A DNA stretch of 64,000 nucleotides from Hymenobacter sp. DG25A (GCF_001280305.1 NZ_CP012623.1:1984001-2048000), one strand, 5' to 3'; positions 1 through 8,921 are shown, counted from the stretch's first letter. Numbers and translations are program-made. Notes: generated by a model from the sequence alone, not told the origin.

Positions 1-629
1 CCGGTAACCGGGTCTTCATCAATACCCACGCGCGGCCCGAAAAAGCGCGACACAAAATCGACGCTACCGGTGCCGGGCGCGGTGGCCACCACCCCGCGGT
101 ATTCCACTTTGCCTAGGTGGTGGAAATTGGGCTTGAGGGCGCGCACCTCGGCTTCGGTGGAGAACACGGCAATCAGGTCGGCGTTGGGGCTGGCCAGAAT
201 GTTTAGGGGCGTAGCGCGCAGGCCATCAATCAGGCCATCGGGGTGCACGGGCAGCGGCCGGGGCGGATTGCTGGGGAAATTCAGCGTGAGGCGGTTATGC
301 TCGCCGCGTGTTACATGCAGGGCGCCGCTTTTGCTGTGGAAGATAATTTCCTCGCCCTTGAAGTTCAGGTGATGCAGCAGCACGTGGGCCGAGGCCAGCG
401 TGGCGTGGCCGCAAAGCGCTACCTCTACAGCCGGCGTAAACCACCGGATATCAAACTCATTTCCCTCAGCGCGAGGCACAAAGAAAGCCGTTTCGGCCAC
501 GTTGTTTTCGGCGGCAATGGCCTGCATCAGCACATCGGGCAGCCACTGGGTAAGAGGGCACACGCCAGCCGGATTACCGGTGAAAATTTTATCTGCAAAA
601 GCGTCGATTTGATACAGCGGAAGTAGCAT
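1..629 (-). CDS. PhzF family isomerase/epimerase-like protein (C-terminus missing)
   Basis: The reverse complement reads from an ATG at 629 as MLLPLYQIDAFADKIFTGNP and stays open through the left edge, giving about 209 residues of a family that is normally 260-300 long. Hallmarks of the PhzF/YddE fold are present: the early FxGNPA-type loop, the ENNVAETAFF segment with the conserved catalytic Glu, FTPAVEVALCGHATLASAH, and a second-domain start near GPRVGIDEDPVTG. PhzF proteins are cytosolic isomerases; outside phenazine makers the substrate is usually unknown. The gene diverges from the sigma-factor operon and has a gap of about 190 bases upstream. The truncation is due to the window edge and is not a mutation. 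Confidence 0.9.
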   Translation of the reverse strand, partial: MLLPLYQIDAFADKIFTGNPAGVCPLTQWLPDVLMQAIAAENNVAETAFFVPRAEGNEFDIRWFTPAVEVALCGHATLASAHVLLHHLNFKGEEIIFHSKSGALHVTRGEHNRLTLNFPSNPPRPLPVHPDGLIDGLRATPLNILASPNADLIAVFSTEAEVRALKPNFHHLGKVEYRGVVATAPGTGSVDFVSRFFGPRVGIDEDPVT

Positions 630-819
630 AGCTTGCGGAATGATTGTGCTGGCGAAGTAGCTGATAGTTCGGCAGAAAACAAACTATACCGGCCAGGCCG
701 GCTAAAGTAACCGGTGCTTTAAAATATATTTTTTGGCCACGCAACCGGTTGGTATGCCGGCTGGTCATGGGTGTAGAACGCTAGCGTACGACATTCTTAT
801 TAGATCTATTTACCCGCCT

Positions 820-1374
820 ATGGCTGAATCAATAAATGCGCTGGTAGAAGGTTGCCGAAAGAACCAGCCAGCTGCTCAAAGGGCGTTGTATGAGCGCCTG
901 GGTTATCAGTTAATGGGCGTTTGCATGCGTTACTGCTCTTCCCGGGCCGAGGCGGAGGACGCTCTGCAGGTAACGTTTGTCAAGATCTTCACCCGCTTGG
1001 AGCAATTCCGTGGGCAAGGGCCATTTGAAGCCTGGGCCCGCCGCATTGCGGTAACTACTGCCATAAACAGCTACCAGCAAAACCGGCAACAGCATGTACC
1101 GCTGGATGCCGCCGAAGTAACAGAGCTGGCACATGCCGACGGAACTCCCTTTGACCAGCTTTCGGCAGAGGACTTAGTGCGCATGATTCATCAATTACCC
1201 CTGGGATACCGCACAGTGCTGAATCTATATGCTATTGAAGGCTATAGTCACGCAGAAATCAGTGAGTTACTGGGCATCTCGGAAGGTACCAGCAAATCCC
1301 AATTGTCGCGAGCCCGCCGCCTGCTAGAGGAGCGGCTGCTTGTTTCAACCTCCTCTTCTAACTACAATGACTGA
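820..1374 (+). CDS. ECF-type RNA polymerase sigma factor
   Basis: This 184-residue protein starts at the ATG that gives MAESINALVEGC; the longer frame upstream adds 29 residues with no family resemblance. Sigma region 2 lies at about residues 20-90 (RALYERLGYQLMGVCMRYC, AEDALQVTFVKIF). Region 4 with its helix-turn-helix is at about 125-175 (LPLGYRTVLNLYAIEGYSHA, EISELLGISEGTSKSQLSRA). The length is typical of ECF factors. The stop overlaps the next gene by 8 bases, so the two are translationally coupled, as is usual for a sigma factor with its membrane regulator. Which genes it controls cannot be read from the sequence. Confidence 0.93.
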   Translation: MAESINALVEGCRKNQPAAQRALYERLGYQLMGVCMRYCSSRAEAEDALQVTFVKIFTRLEQFRGQGPFEAWARRIAVTTAINSYQQNRQQHVPLDAAEVTELAHADGTPFDQLSAEDLVRMIHQLPLGYRTVLNLYAIEGYSHAEISELLGISEGTSKSQLSRARRLLEERLLVSTSSSNYND

Positions 1375-2950
1375 GCACGAATCGGAACAATTTTATAACG
1401 ACCTGCGCCAAAAGCTGGAAGGCTTTGGCAGTGCCGTTCCGGAGTCCGTTTGGTCCGGAATTCAGGAAAAGATGCCCGCTGCTCCCCGTAAGCGGCGGCT
1501 TTGGCCTTTGCTGCTTCTCTTATTACTGTGCAGCAACTACATCATTTATCTGGCCCTGGGTCCCTCCTCTCCGCTCCGGCAGCACCTGCCCTGGCAGGAT
1601 TCGGCAGAAGGTAAAGGCGTCGTAGCGCACAACGCCTCCCGCTCCGGGGCGGCCCCGGGTGCGCCCGCTGAAGGCGGGAAGGCCGCACTGGGTTCAGCAG
1701 CAGCATCTCAGGCTGCAGGCCAAGCGGAAGAGCATCCCGGCGGCAGCTTAGCGGGAACCGCTTTGGATGGTGCACCTACCAGCGCATCCATCAGTACCCT
1801 TGGTTCCGGCAGGGCAGCACGGCCCACCCTTTTGCCTGTGCCCGAGCGACGCACAAAAAACCAGCCCGCAGAGGAGAATATTTCACCAAAAGGCGCTCAA
1901 AAGCCAGCATCACGCACCCGCCGCTCCAAAATCTTCCCGGGTGCGTTGACGGCTATAGTTGGCAATCGGAGAGGTGCAAACCGAGGCGCCAACCGCTTTA
2001 CGGATAACGGCGCAGGCGCTAATTCATCATCGGCCCTAACGGCGGCAAGCAAACCCCGCCGCCCGGCTTCCATGCGCCGCTCAGGCAGCCGGTTGGCAGG
2101 AGCTGATACTGAATCTGTGGGGGAGCAATTTGCTGCCAACGGGCAGGTCGCTTCTGCTTCAAAAACTCGTCGTCGGGGCCAGGCAGGCAAGCCCGAAAAG
2201 CTGACGTATGAGGCTTTGGCTATGCGCCGGGTGCTGCCCCCAGAGCTAGAGGCAGAGGAGCCGGAGGTAAATAAGAAGCGTCGTCCGCGCACCAAACGTA
2301 CGCGCATTAACCGCACGCTTCAAAAAATGGGCGTAGAGTTGGTAGCTGGTACAGGTATTTCTTATCGTAAACTGGGCGGCATTACCACGCAGCTGCAGAG
2401 TCTGGAAAAGCCAGGAGTAAGCTATTCAGGCCATTTAGGAATGACTTACGCCCTCAACAAGCGTCTGTCGGTGATGGCCGGGGCCGGTTATGCAGAATTT
2501 GCTACCTCCTTGAATTACCAGCTAAAGAAAACTGCGCAGGACGCAGCTAAGACAGTATCCTTCCGTGATGTGCACCGGTATTTTGCGGTACCCGTGCAGG
2601 TGCAATACCAGCTCCTGGGCAACCACCGCTGGAACATTGGCACCATGGGTGGCGCTACAGTTAGCCTACGGAGTAGTTCCCGCACCACGGAAGGCAGCGC
2701 CTGTGCCTGCACTCAGCGCGACTGGGAGCCAGGGGTAGCATCCCCTTACCGTGTCACCAACATCCTGCTAACGGCAGGGGCCTTTGCCAATTACCAAATG
2801 GCGGTGGGCCAATGGTTTACTCTCCGCCCGCAGGCTCAGTATTTCCTGAACTCTATTACTGACCCAGCCCAAAATAAAACTGCTCGCCACCCCTGGAATC
2901 TCGGGGTAGAAGTAGGTGTGATGTGGGACCTAGCACCCCGCAAGAAATAA
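1367..2950 (+). CDS. membrane-anchored anti-sigma-like protein with C-terminal beta-barrel domain
   Basis: The start at 1367 (MTEHESEQFYNDLRQKLEGF) overlaps the sigma gene; the protein is 527 residues. Order of parts: a short acidic cytosolic head of about 45 residues, a basic patch, one strong transmembrane helix (LWPLLLLLLLCSNYIIYLAL, about 50-70), a long Ala/Gly/Ser/Arg-rich low-complexity stretch (about 75-310), then a region from about 325 to the end with alternating polar/hydrophobic strands (GVELVAGTGISYRKLGG, VMAGAGYAEF, AQYFLNSI) typical of Bacteroidota outer-membrane beta-barrel domains. Its place after an ECF factor suggests it regulates that factor, but no zinc-binding anti-sigma motif was seen. 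A single chain with an inner-membrane helix and a barrel-like end is odd. The role is inferred. Confidence 0.8.
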   Translation: MTEHESEQFYNDLRQKLEGFGSAVPESVWSGIQEKMPAAPRKRRLWPLLLLLLLCSNYIIYLALGPSSPLRQHLPWQDSAEGKGVVAHNASRSGAAPGAPAEGGKAALGSAAASQAAGQAEEHPGGSLAGTALDGAPTSASISTLGSGRAARPTLLPVPERRTKNQPAEENISPKGAQKPASRTRRSKIFPGALTAIVGNRRGANRGANRFTDNGAGANSSSALTAASKPRRPASMRRSGSRLAGADTESVGEQFAANGQVASASKTRRRGQAGKPEKLTYEALAMRRVLPPELEAEEPEVNKKRRPRTKRTRINRTLQKMGVELVAGTGISYRKLGGITTQLQSLEKPGVSYSGHLGMTYALNKRLSVMAGAGYAEFATSLNYQLKKTAQDAAKTVSFRDVHRYFAVPVQVQYQLLGNHRWNIGTMGGATVSLRSSSRTTEGSACACTQRDWEPGVASPYRVTNILLTAGAFANYQMAVGQWFTLRPQAQYFLNSITDPAQNKTARHPWNLGVEVGVMWDLAPRKK

Positions 2951-2985
2951 TTGAACATTTCTCTCCTCTATATATTATCCTTCCC

Positions 2986-3957
2986 ATGCAGCGCACCCTC
3001 AAGTGGCTTTCCGCCCTCCACATACTCGTTTTTTCCCTTTCTGGCTGTGAGCTTAGCCCAGATGTCGTCATCTGCGAGGATGGTACACCTCCTGTGCTAG
3101 GTACGCCGGCTACCATTCAGGAAATACCAACGAAGCTGGGCCCGCCCATGCAGTTGTTTACCTATGATCCTGCTCAGGAAAACACCTTTACTAGTACCCA
3201 AGGCACTGCGATTCTTATTCCGGCTAATGCTTTCGTGAATGAAAATGGGCAACCTATTACCACCCCGGTGCATCTGGAAATGCGGGAGGTATTTAATAAA
3301 GCCGATATGGTGCTGGCCGCCATGCCTACTATCAGCAACGGGCGCATTCTGGAGTCGGCAGGTGAGCTGTATTTGTCTCCCCAGGAAAAAGTAAAGTGGG
3401 CCGATGGCAAGACCATTGAAATGACAACTACCATCCCTCCAAGTGTCACTAGTATGAATGGCATGCGTCTATTTTCCGGTGCATCTAACCCCACGGTAGG
3501 TTGCTTCAACTGGGATCTAGTGCTGGATACGGGTTCAGCCTTAGCTGTAACGGGGCAAGCTTTGCCTCAAGCCAAAGTAACCATCAGCAGCACCTTGCTC
3601 AATACGGGTGCTACTTGGATCAACATTGATAAATTTCTCCCTGAGGCACCTAAGGACACCATTGTAGCTAACATCCCCGGTGACCCCGTTGACGTGGCTA
3701 AAAACACTATGGCCTTTGCTCTGATCCGGGACAGGAATAGCGTATTGCGGTTATGTGACTCCTCAGAGCCAGGGACTTTGCAAACACCGGGTATTCCCTT
3801 AGGTACTGCGGTTAGTGTGGTTGTAATCCGTACACTGAATAGCAAGATGTACTTTGGACGCACCAATACCATTGTAGATGGCAAAAAGTACCTCACTCCC
3901 AATATCCTGGAAATAACCCCGGAGGCTTTAGTAGACTCACTTAAGCTACTAAAGTAA
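2986..3957 (+). CDS. hypothetical lipoprotein, third gene of the sigma operon
   Basis: The start at 2986 gives MQRTLKWLSALHILVFSLSG followed by Cys, a clear SPII signal with the lipid-modified Cys at about residue 21. The mature part (about 300 residues) has no recognised catalytic motif. An N-terminal half with FTSTQGTAILIPANAFVN followed by PVHLEMREVFNKADMVLA resembles the ZU5-like/carboxypeptidase-associated beta-sandwich style of Bacteroidota surface lipoproteins. It follows the barrel protein by 35 bases and ends in a strong terminator, so the three genes look like one operon. The function is unknown. An earlier in-frame ATG at 2923 lies inside the preceding gene and would bury the signal peptide. 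Confidence 0.82.
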   Translation: MQRTLKWLSALHILVFSLSGCELSPDVVICEDGTPPVLGTPATIQEIPTKLGPPMQLFTYDPAQENTFTSTQGTAILIPANAFVNENGQPITTPVHLEMREVFNKADMVLAAMPTISNGRILESAGELYLSPQEKVKWADGKTIEMTTTIPPSVTSMNGMRLFSGASNPTVGCFNWDLVLDTGSALAVTGQALPQAKVTISSTLLNTGATWINIDKFLPEAPKDTIVANIPGDPVDVAKNTMAFALIRDRNSVLRLCDSSEPGTLQTPGIPLGTAVSVVVIRTLNSKMYFGRTNTIVDGKKYLTPNILEITPEALVDSLKLLK

Positions 3958-3978
3958 ATTCGGCATACCAATAAAGCG

Positions 3979-4014
3979 AAAGGCCCGCTTCCGGAAATCC
4001 GGAAGCGGGCCTTT
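3979..4014. terminator. bidirectional intrinsic terminator between convergent genes
   Basis: There is a perfect 16-bp stem (3979-3994 with 3999-4014) around a 4-base loop, with A-runs at one end and T-runs at the other. It ends the plus-strand lipoprotein gene and the minus-strand carbonic anhydrase gene. Confidence 0.93.
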
Positions 4015-4036
4015 TACTATAGTGTGGTCAGGCGAG

Positions 4037-4801
4037 CTACAAAACTTTATGCAGCGTGGCTTCCTGTTCAGCCTTTGCCTTGCCGTTTTTAGCGGCAGGT
4101 TGCTCGGCACCTTTTTCAGCCACGGGAGCATGCGGTTCCGTGCTCTGCTTTTCCTCTTGTACCTGGTCAGCCGACTTGGTGCCGTAGATATGGTCCAGGT
4201 CCTTGATCATATTATCGTCTACCTGCAGGTCTTTGAGCAGGCCTTCGCGGATGTCGTACACCAGGCCGTGCAGGCGGGGCGGGTTGTCGCCTTTCAGGGC
4301 ATTCTGGATGATGCTGGTTTTGGCCAGGTTGCGCACCTGCTCCACAACGTTTAGCTCTACCAGGCGGCGCAGACGCTCGTCTTCGTCCTTAATGCGTAGG
4401 AACTCGGTTTCGTGTACCCGGATAACGTCGCGGATGTTGGTAAGCCAGTTATCGATGAGGCCGTACTGCTTGTCGGAAGCGGCGGCGGCCACGCCCCCGC
4501 AGCCATAGTGGCCCACCACCATAATATCCTGCACGCCCAGCACCTCTACGGCGTACTGCAGCACAGAAAGCAGGTTTAAATCGGTGTGCACCACCATGTT
4601 GGCAATGTTGCGGTGCACGAACATCTCGCCTGGGCCGGTGCCGGTGATGGCCGAGGCCGGCACCCGCGAATCGGAGCAGCCAATGAACAGGTAGCGGGGC
4701 TGCTGCCCGTCGGCCAGTCTTTCAAAGTATTGCGGATCGGATTGGCGCTTTGCGTCCACCCACTTGCGGTTGTTTTCCAGAATTGGCTCGATACCTTTCA
4801 T
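4037..4801 (-). CDS. beta-class carbonic anhydrase with charged C-terminal tail
   Basis: This 254-residue cytosolic enzyme would interconvert CO2 and bicarbonate. The zinc ligands and catalytic dyad of the beta class are all present: Cys42-Ser-Asp44-Ser-Arg46 (CSDSRVPAS), and His98-Tyr-Gly-Cys101 in VVGHYGCGGV. The core ends near residue 212. About 40 extra residues, rich in Ala, Lys, Glu and Pro, follow and are not part of the usual fold. It lies 56 bases downstream of a SulP transporter gene on the same strand. That is a common pairing in which the enzyme supplies or consumes bicarbonate carried by the transporter. The shared transcript would end at the hairpin at 3979-4014. Confidence 0.96.
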   Translation of the reverse strand: MKGIEPILENNRKWVDAKRQSDPQYFERLADGQQPRYLFIGCSDSRVPASAITGTGPGEMFVHRNIANMVVHTDLNLLSVLQYAVEVLGVQDIMVVGHYGCGGVAAAASDKQYGLIDNWLTNIRDVIRVHETEFLRIKDEDERLRRLVELNVVEQVRNLAKTSIIQNALKGDNPPRLHGLVYDIREGLLKDLQVDDNMIKDLDHIYGTKSADQVQEEKQSTEPHAPVAEKGAEQPAAKNGKAKAEQEATLHKVL

Positions 4802-4857
4802 GATGCAATAATAGTGGTCGGAATGTGTTGATGAAATCCCGGATAAGGGGAAATGTT

Positions 4858-6462
4858 TTAGTGGCCTACCGGAGTTACCTGCGGAATCTGGCGCAGTTCT
4901 AGGTCAATATCCCGCTCCAGGGCATTTACGCGGAAGTTCTCAATGGCTTCCAGCACGTCGTAGTCAATCACCTCAGAGTCAGAGCCATCGATGATAACGC
5001 GGGACCCGGGCTTGAAGCGGTCCAGCAGCTGCACGATGCTGGCCTTATTTAAAAAGGATACGTGCTCACTCAGTTTCAGGTGAAACGTGCCCGGCTCGCG
5101 GGAAGGCTCGTGGTGGAAAAAGTACGCCGACTGATAGTTGGCTTTCAGGATGAAGAACACGGCTACTACCAGCCCAATGCTGATGCCTTTCAGCAAATCA
5201 CTGAACAGAATGGCCAGAATAGTGATAATGAACGGCAGGAACTGCTCCCAGCCCAGCTTCCACTGCATACGGTAGAGGGCGGGCTTGGTCAGCTTAAAGC
5301 CCACCAACAGCAAAACAGCCGCCAGCGCCGATAAGGGAATCAGATTGAGCACCGGGGCCAGCAGCAGCACACTCAGCAACAGGAACAAGCCGTGGATAAA
5401 CGCCGACATTTTGGTTTGGGCGCCAGCATTGATGTTGGCCGAACTGCGCACGATAACGGCAGTCATGGGCAGGCCACCCAGCAGGGCAGCTACCATGTTT
5501 CCTACGCCCTGCGCTTTCAGCTCGCGGTTCTGGGGAGTGTGGCGCTTGTGGGGGTCCAGTTTATCCACGGCCTCTACGCTCAGCAGGGTTTCCAGGGAAG
5601 CTACCATGGCAATGGTGAAGGCCACGCCGTAGGTAGCCGGGCGCAGAAAGGCGCTCCAGTCGGGGAAGGTGAGCAGGCCACTCAGGTCGCCGAGGGAGGA
5701 TACCACGGGCAGTTTTACCATGTGCTCCGGCTGCACCTGCAGCGTGGGAGCAATGGAACCCAGCAGCAGGTTCAGGCCAATAGAGCCGGCTACTACCAGC
5801 AGCGCGGCCGGCACCATTTTCACCAGCTTCAGTCGCTGCATGGCTTTGCTATCCCAGGCCAGCAGCACCAGCATAGACACGCTGCCAATCAGGATGGCGC
5901 CCGGGCTCAGTGCTTTCAGAGCATCCCCAATGGCGGAAAACGTATTTTGGCCGTCCAGCTGGAAGAAGTTGTTATCCTCGAAATAGTCGGTATCGGCCCC
6001 CAGAAAGTGGGGTATCTGCTTCAGAATCAGAATAAGGCCAATGGCGGCCAGCATGCCCCGGATAACCGACGAAGGGAAGTACATGCCAATAATACCGGCT
6101 TTCACGAAGCCCAGTATTACCTGCAGAATACCGGCCACCACGGTAGCCGCCAGCAGGGCCTCAAAGGAGCCCAGCGTTTGAATGGCCGTAAGCACAATAA
6201 CGGTGAGGCCGGCCGCCGGGCCGCTCACGCTCAGCTGCGAGCCGCTCAGCCAGGATACCAGCGTACCCCCTACTATACCGGTAATGATGCCGGCCAGCAG
6301 CGGAGCGCCGGAGGCAAGCGAAATACCCAGACACAGGGGCAGGGCCACCAGAAATACCACCAGCCCGGCCGGCGCATCGTTAGCCAGTGTGCTTAGGTAG
6401 CCTCCCGGTAGCGGACTGGCGGCGGTGGTATTAGTGTCTACTTTTTCAGCCGTTTGACTCAT
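4858..6462 (-). CDS. SulP family inorganic anion (probably bicarbonate) transporter
   Basis: This is a 534-residue inner-membrane protein. Residues about 25-410 carry roughly 12-14 hydrophobic segments with SulP signatures: APAGLVVFLVALPLCLGISL near the start, then GPAAGLTVIVLTAI, and later LKAQGVGNMVAALLGGLPMT. A reduced STAS-like cytosolic domain follows (HLKLSEHVSFLNKASIVQLL, SRVIIDGSDS). SulP proteins carry sulfate, bicarbonate or other anions. The adjoining carbonic anhydrase gene argues for bicarbonate, but this is inference from context. A TACTCTTG box on the minus strand at 6517-6524 is a possible -7 element 55 bases before the start. Confidence 0.93.
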   Translation of the reverse strand: MSQTAEKVDTNTTAASPLPGGYLSTLANDAPAGLVVFLVALPLCLGISLASGAPLLAGIITGIVGGTLVSWLSGSQLSVSGPAAGLTVIVLTAIQTLGSFEALLAATVVAGILQVILGFVKAGIIGMYFPSSVIRGMLAAIGLILILKQIPHFLGADTDYFEDNNFFQLDGQNTFSAIGDALKALSPGAILIGSVSMLVLLAWDSKAMQRLKLVKMVPAALLVVAGSIGLNLLLGSIAPTLQVQPEHMVKLPVVSSLGDLSGLLTFPDWSAFLRPATYGVAFTIAMVASLETLLSVEAVDKLDPHKRHTPQNRELKAQGVGNMVAALLGGLPMTAVIVRSSANINAGAQTKMSAFIHGLFLLLSVLLLAPVLNLIPLSALAAVLLLVGFKLTKPALYRMQWKLGWEQFLPFIITILAILFSDLLKGISIGLVVAVFFILKANYQSAYFFHHEPSREPGTFHLKLSEHVSFLNKASIVQLLDRFKPGSRVIIDGSDSEVIDYDVLEAIENFRVNALERDIDLELRQIPQVTPVGH

Positions 6463-6584
6463 AGCATTCTACTCTGGAGAACATGGGAAACGGGCCGGAT
6501 GACCCGAATATGAACACAAGAGTAAGGCCGCATAGTTAAGGCGGTGTTAAAAGGGAATTAAATTACGATTAAAACACCCCGGGC

Positions 6585-7985
6585 TTATGCAAAAGGCAAT
6601 ATCAGCCACACCTGCGTGCCCCGCCCCAGCTGACTTTCTACCTGAATGCGCCCGCCATGCAGCTCCATGATTTTGGAGGTGAGCGGCAGGCCGATGCCGT
6701 GGCCCGGCACATTGCGCACGGCCTCGGCCCGGAAGAAAGGCACAAACACCTGCTGGCGGTCGGTTTCACTCATGCCCATGCCCTGGTCGCGCACTTCCAG
6801 GCATACGTGGCCGGGCGGGGCCGTGAGCGAGGCCACAATGGGCTGGTTATGGCCCACTGAAAACTTGCAGGCATTTTCCAGCACGTTCAGCACGGCCACC
6901 AGCAGCAGGGCCTCGTTGCCAAACACAGAATACGGTCCGGTGCGGCCATCCGGCTGAGATTCGCCAAACTCCAGATCAATGCGGCAGGTGGGGTGGCGGC
7001 GCTGCATTTCCTCGTGGGCCAGCAGCAAGAGCTCGTCAAATCGCACCTGGGTGCGGGAAATCTGGGAGGGGTCGTCGGAAGCACGGGCTATCTGCAGCAG
7101 GCCATTGGTGAGGTCTTTCAGCAGGCGAGCGGCATCCAGAAGGCTGCGCAGCACGCGGCGGTACTCCTCGGGAGTGCGCTCCTGCTGCAGCAGGGCCACT
7201 TCCAGCTCGCCAATAATGGCCGTAAGCGGAGTGCGCAGCTCATGGGAGGCATCGCGCACGAAGGTACGCTGGCCGGCAAAGGCCGTTTCCAGGCGGTCGA
7301 GGAGGCGGTTGAAGCGCTGGGCCAGGTGCGAAACTTCATCCTGCCCATCAGCCATGGAAAGCCGCTGGTGCAGGTCGGAAGCTGTAATACTATCTACTTC
7401 CTGCACAATGCGCTGCATGGGGCGCAGGGCCTGCCCGGCAAAAAACCACCCGCCAATGCCCACTCCCACCAACGAAACAAGCAGCCCGCTGAGCAGAATC
7501 ACCCGCAGGGTTTCCAGTTCATGTCGGCTATCGGCATCTACGGAGGAGGCCAGCACCACAAATGTGCGCTGCTGGCGGGCATCGTGGTAGCGCAGGCCTA
7601 CGGTTTGGCGGTACCCGCCTTCGCGGCGCACTACGCGGCCTTGGGTGAGCACCTGCGCCAGGAGCGCGGGCGCCACCGGCTGGTACTGACCGGCACCTTC
7701 CCGAAACACCACGCGCGGGCCATCATACACGCGCACCTGCTCCTCGGGCAGGGTGCGGTAGAACTGCCGCAGGTAGCGGCGGTAGGAGGCCCGGCTGGCT
7801 TCATCGGCCCGGTTGGCGCCATCAGCATACACGTGCCCTACCACCAGGGCCCGATCAAAGAGGTTATCAGTGAAGGCCTCGCGCCGGGCCCGGAACGTGA
7901 AAAAGTAAATCACCACTGAAAACAACAGCAGTGTAATGGCCAGAATAACGCCGAACTGTAGCGCCAGACGAGTGCGGATGGTCAT
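6585..7985 (-). CDS. two-component sensor histidine kinase
   Basis: The 466-residue inner-membrane kinase has TM1 at about 10-30, a periplasmic sensor region of about 130 residues, TM2 at about 162-185, a HAMP segment (QALRPMQRIVQEVDSITASD), the HisKA H-box with phospho-acceptor His248 (RDASHELRTPLTAIIGELEV), and the HATPase_c N box (LNVLENACKF), G1 (VRDQGMGMSE) and G2 (VPGHGIGLPLTSKIMELHGG). The matching response regulator lies upstream on the same strand, with 85 structured bases between the genes. The ligand sensed is unknown. The neighbouring anion transporter is a possible target, but nothing in the sequence proves it. Confidence 0.95.
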   Translation of the reverse strand: MTIRTRLALQFGVILAITLLLFSVVIYFFTFRARREAFTDNLFDRALVVGHVYADGANRADEASRASYRRYLRQFYRTLPEEQVRVYDGPRVVFREGAGQYQPVAPALLAQVLTQGRVVRREGGYRQTVGLRYHDARQQRTFVVLASSVDADSRHELETLRVILLSGLLVSLVGVGIGGWFFAGQALRPMQRIVQEVDSITASDLHQRLSMADGQDEVSHLAQRFNRLLDRLETAFAGQRTFVRDASHELRTPLTAIIGELEVALLQQERTPEEYRRVLRSLLDAARLLKDLTNGLLQIARASDDPSQISRTQVRFDELLLLAHEEMQRRHPTCRIDLEFGESQPDGRTGPYSVFGNEALLLVAVLNVLENACKFSVGHNQPIVASLTAPPGHVCLEVRDQGMGMSETDRQQVFVPFFRAEAVRNVPGHGIGLPLTSKIMELHGGRIQVESQLGRGTQVWLILPFA

Positions 7986-7997
7986 AGGTCAGTAGGG

Positions 7998-8064
7998 GCC
8001 GGTTGTTGGCTTGTAATAGGTTTTCCTGGCATTGAAAACTCTTCATGAAGAACTAACAACCGGC
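7998..8064. promoter_or_regulatory. nested hairpins between response regulator and kinase genes
   Basis: An outer 10-bp inverted repeat (7998-8007 with 8055-8064, GCCGGTTGTT/AACAACCGGC) encloses a 6-bp stem (8020-8025 with 8034-8039) and a 10-base palindrome (CTTCATGAAG, 8041-8050). Together they could fold as a three-way junction in the bicistronic mRNA. A role in uneven expression of the two genes or in RNA processing is inferred. There is no T-run of a classical terminator. Confidence 0.5.
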
Positions 8065-8070
8065 AACTCA

Positions 8071-8748
8071 TTAATCTTCCTTCAACACATAGCCCATACC
8101 CACCAAGGTGTGAATGAGCTTGGGGGAAAAGTCCTTATCAATCTTCTTGCGCAGAAAGTTGATGTAGACATCAATAACATTGGAACCGGTATCGAAAGAC
8201 GTTTCCCAGACCTGCTCCAGAATATCAACGCGGGACACCACGCGGCCCTGGTTGCGCAGCAGAAAATGCAGCAGGGCAAACTCCCGGGCCGTGAGCTGAA
8301 TCAGCTGCCCGCCCCGGGTCACGATTTTGCGCGTGGAGTCCAGGGTTAAGTCGGCCAGCCGCAGCACGGCTTCGGCCGCCGGGCCCTCGTGCCCGCGCCG
8401 CGTGAGGGCCCTAATGCGCGCCAGCAGCTCCTGAAAAGCAAAGGGCTTTACCAGGTAGTCATCGGCGCCGGCATCCAGGCCCCGGATTTTATCATCGGTT
8501 TCGCCCAGAGCCGTGAGCATGAGAATGGGCACGCGGGTATTCTCGGCCCGGATGCGCCGGCAGACATCCAGCCCGTTCAGGCCGGGCAGCATCTGGTCCA
8601 GAATAATCAGGTCGTACTGCCCCTCAAAGGCCTTATGCAGGCCCTGCAGCCCATCCATGGCTACATCTACGGTATGCGTTTGCTCACTGAGACCTTTATA
8701 CAGAAAGGCTGCCACTTTGGGCTCGTCTTCTACCAGCAGAATCTTCAT
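8071..8748 (-). CDS. OmpR-family response regulator
   Basis: This 225-residue cytosolic DNA-binding regulator begins MKILLVEDEP. The receiver domain (1-118) has the acidic pair at 8-9, phospho-acceptor Asp51 (DLIILDQMLPGLNG), the switch Thr in MLTALGETD and Lys in DDYLVKPFAF. The C-terminal winged helix (about 128-225) has LTAREFALLHFLLRNQGRVV and NVIDVYINFLRKKID, as in OmpR/PhoB proteins. It is the first gene of a pair with the histidine kinase. It diverges from the exopolysaccharide export gene, so it might act on the shared intergenic region, but no binding repeat was identified there. Confidence 0.96.
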   Translation of the reverse strand: MKILLVEDEPKVAAFLYKGLSEQTHTVDVAMDGLQGLHKAFEGQYDLIILDQMLPGLNGLDVCRRIRAENTRVPILMLTALGETDDKIRGLDAGADDYLVKPFAFQELLARIRALTRRGHEGPAAEAVLRLADLTLDSTRKIVTRGGQLIQLTAREFALLHFLLRNQGRVVSRVDILEQVWETSFDTGSNVIDVYINFLRKKIDKDFSPKLIHTLVGMGYVLKED

Positions 8749-8890
8749 ACAACAGGGTTAGGGGGCCCAAAATACGGGGTTTAGTTGCAGTACATCTACC
8801 GTGGCGCTGGCCGCTCAGTGTAGCTATTCCCTAAAGCGCTATATCGACCTAATTCAATACAATTTTTTGTAAGAATAATTTAAATACATC

Positions 8891-8921
8891 TTGACTTTAT
8901 GAATCAAATCCTATAGGTTTA
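8891..8921 (+). promoter_or_regulatory. possible promoter of the exopolysaccharide operon
   Basis: TTG at 8891-8893 is followed after 20 bases by TAGGTTTA (8914-8921), which is close to the Bacteroidota -33/-7 pattern (TTTG ... TAnnTTTG) with one mismatch at the last base. It lies in an AT-rich part of the 283-base gap before the Wza-like gene. A predicted leader would be about 100 bases. Confidence 0.4.
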
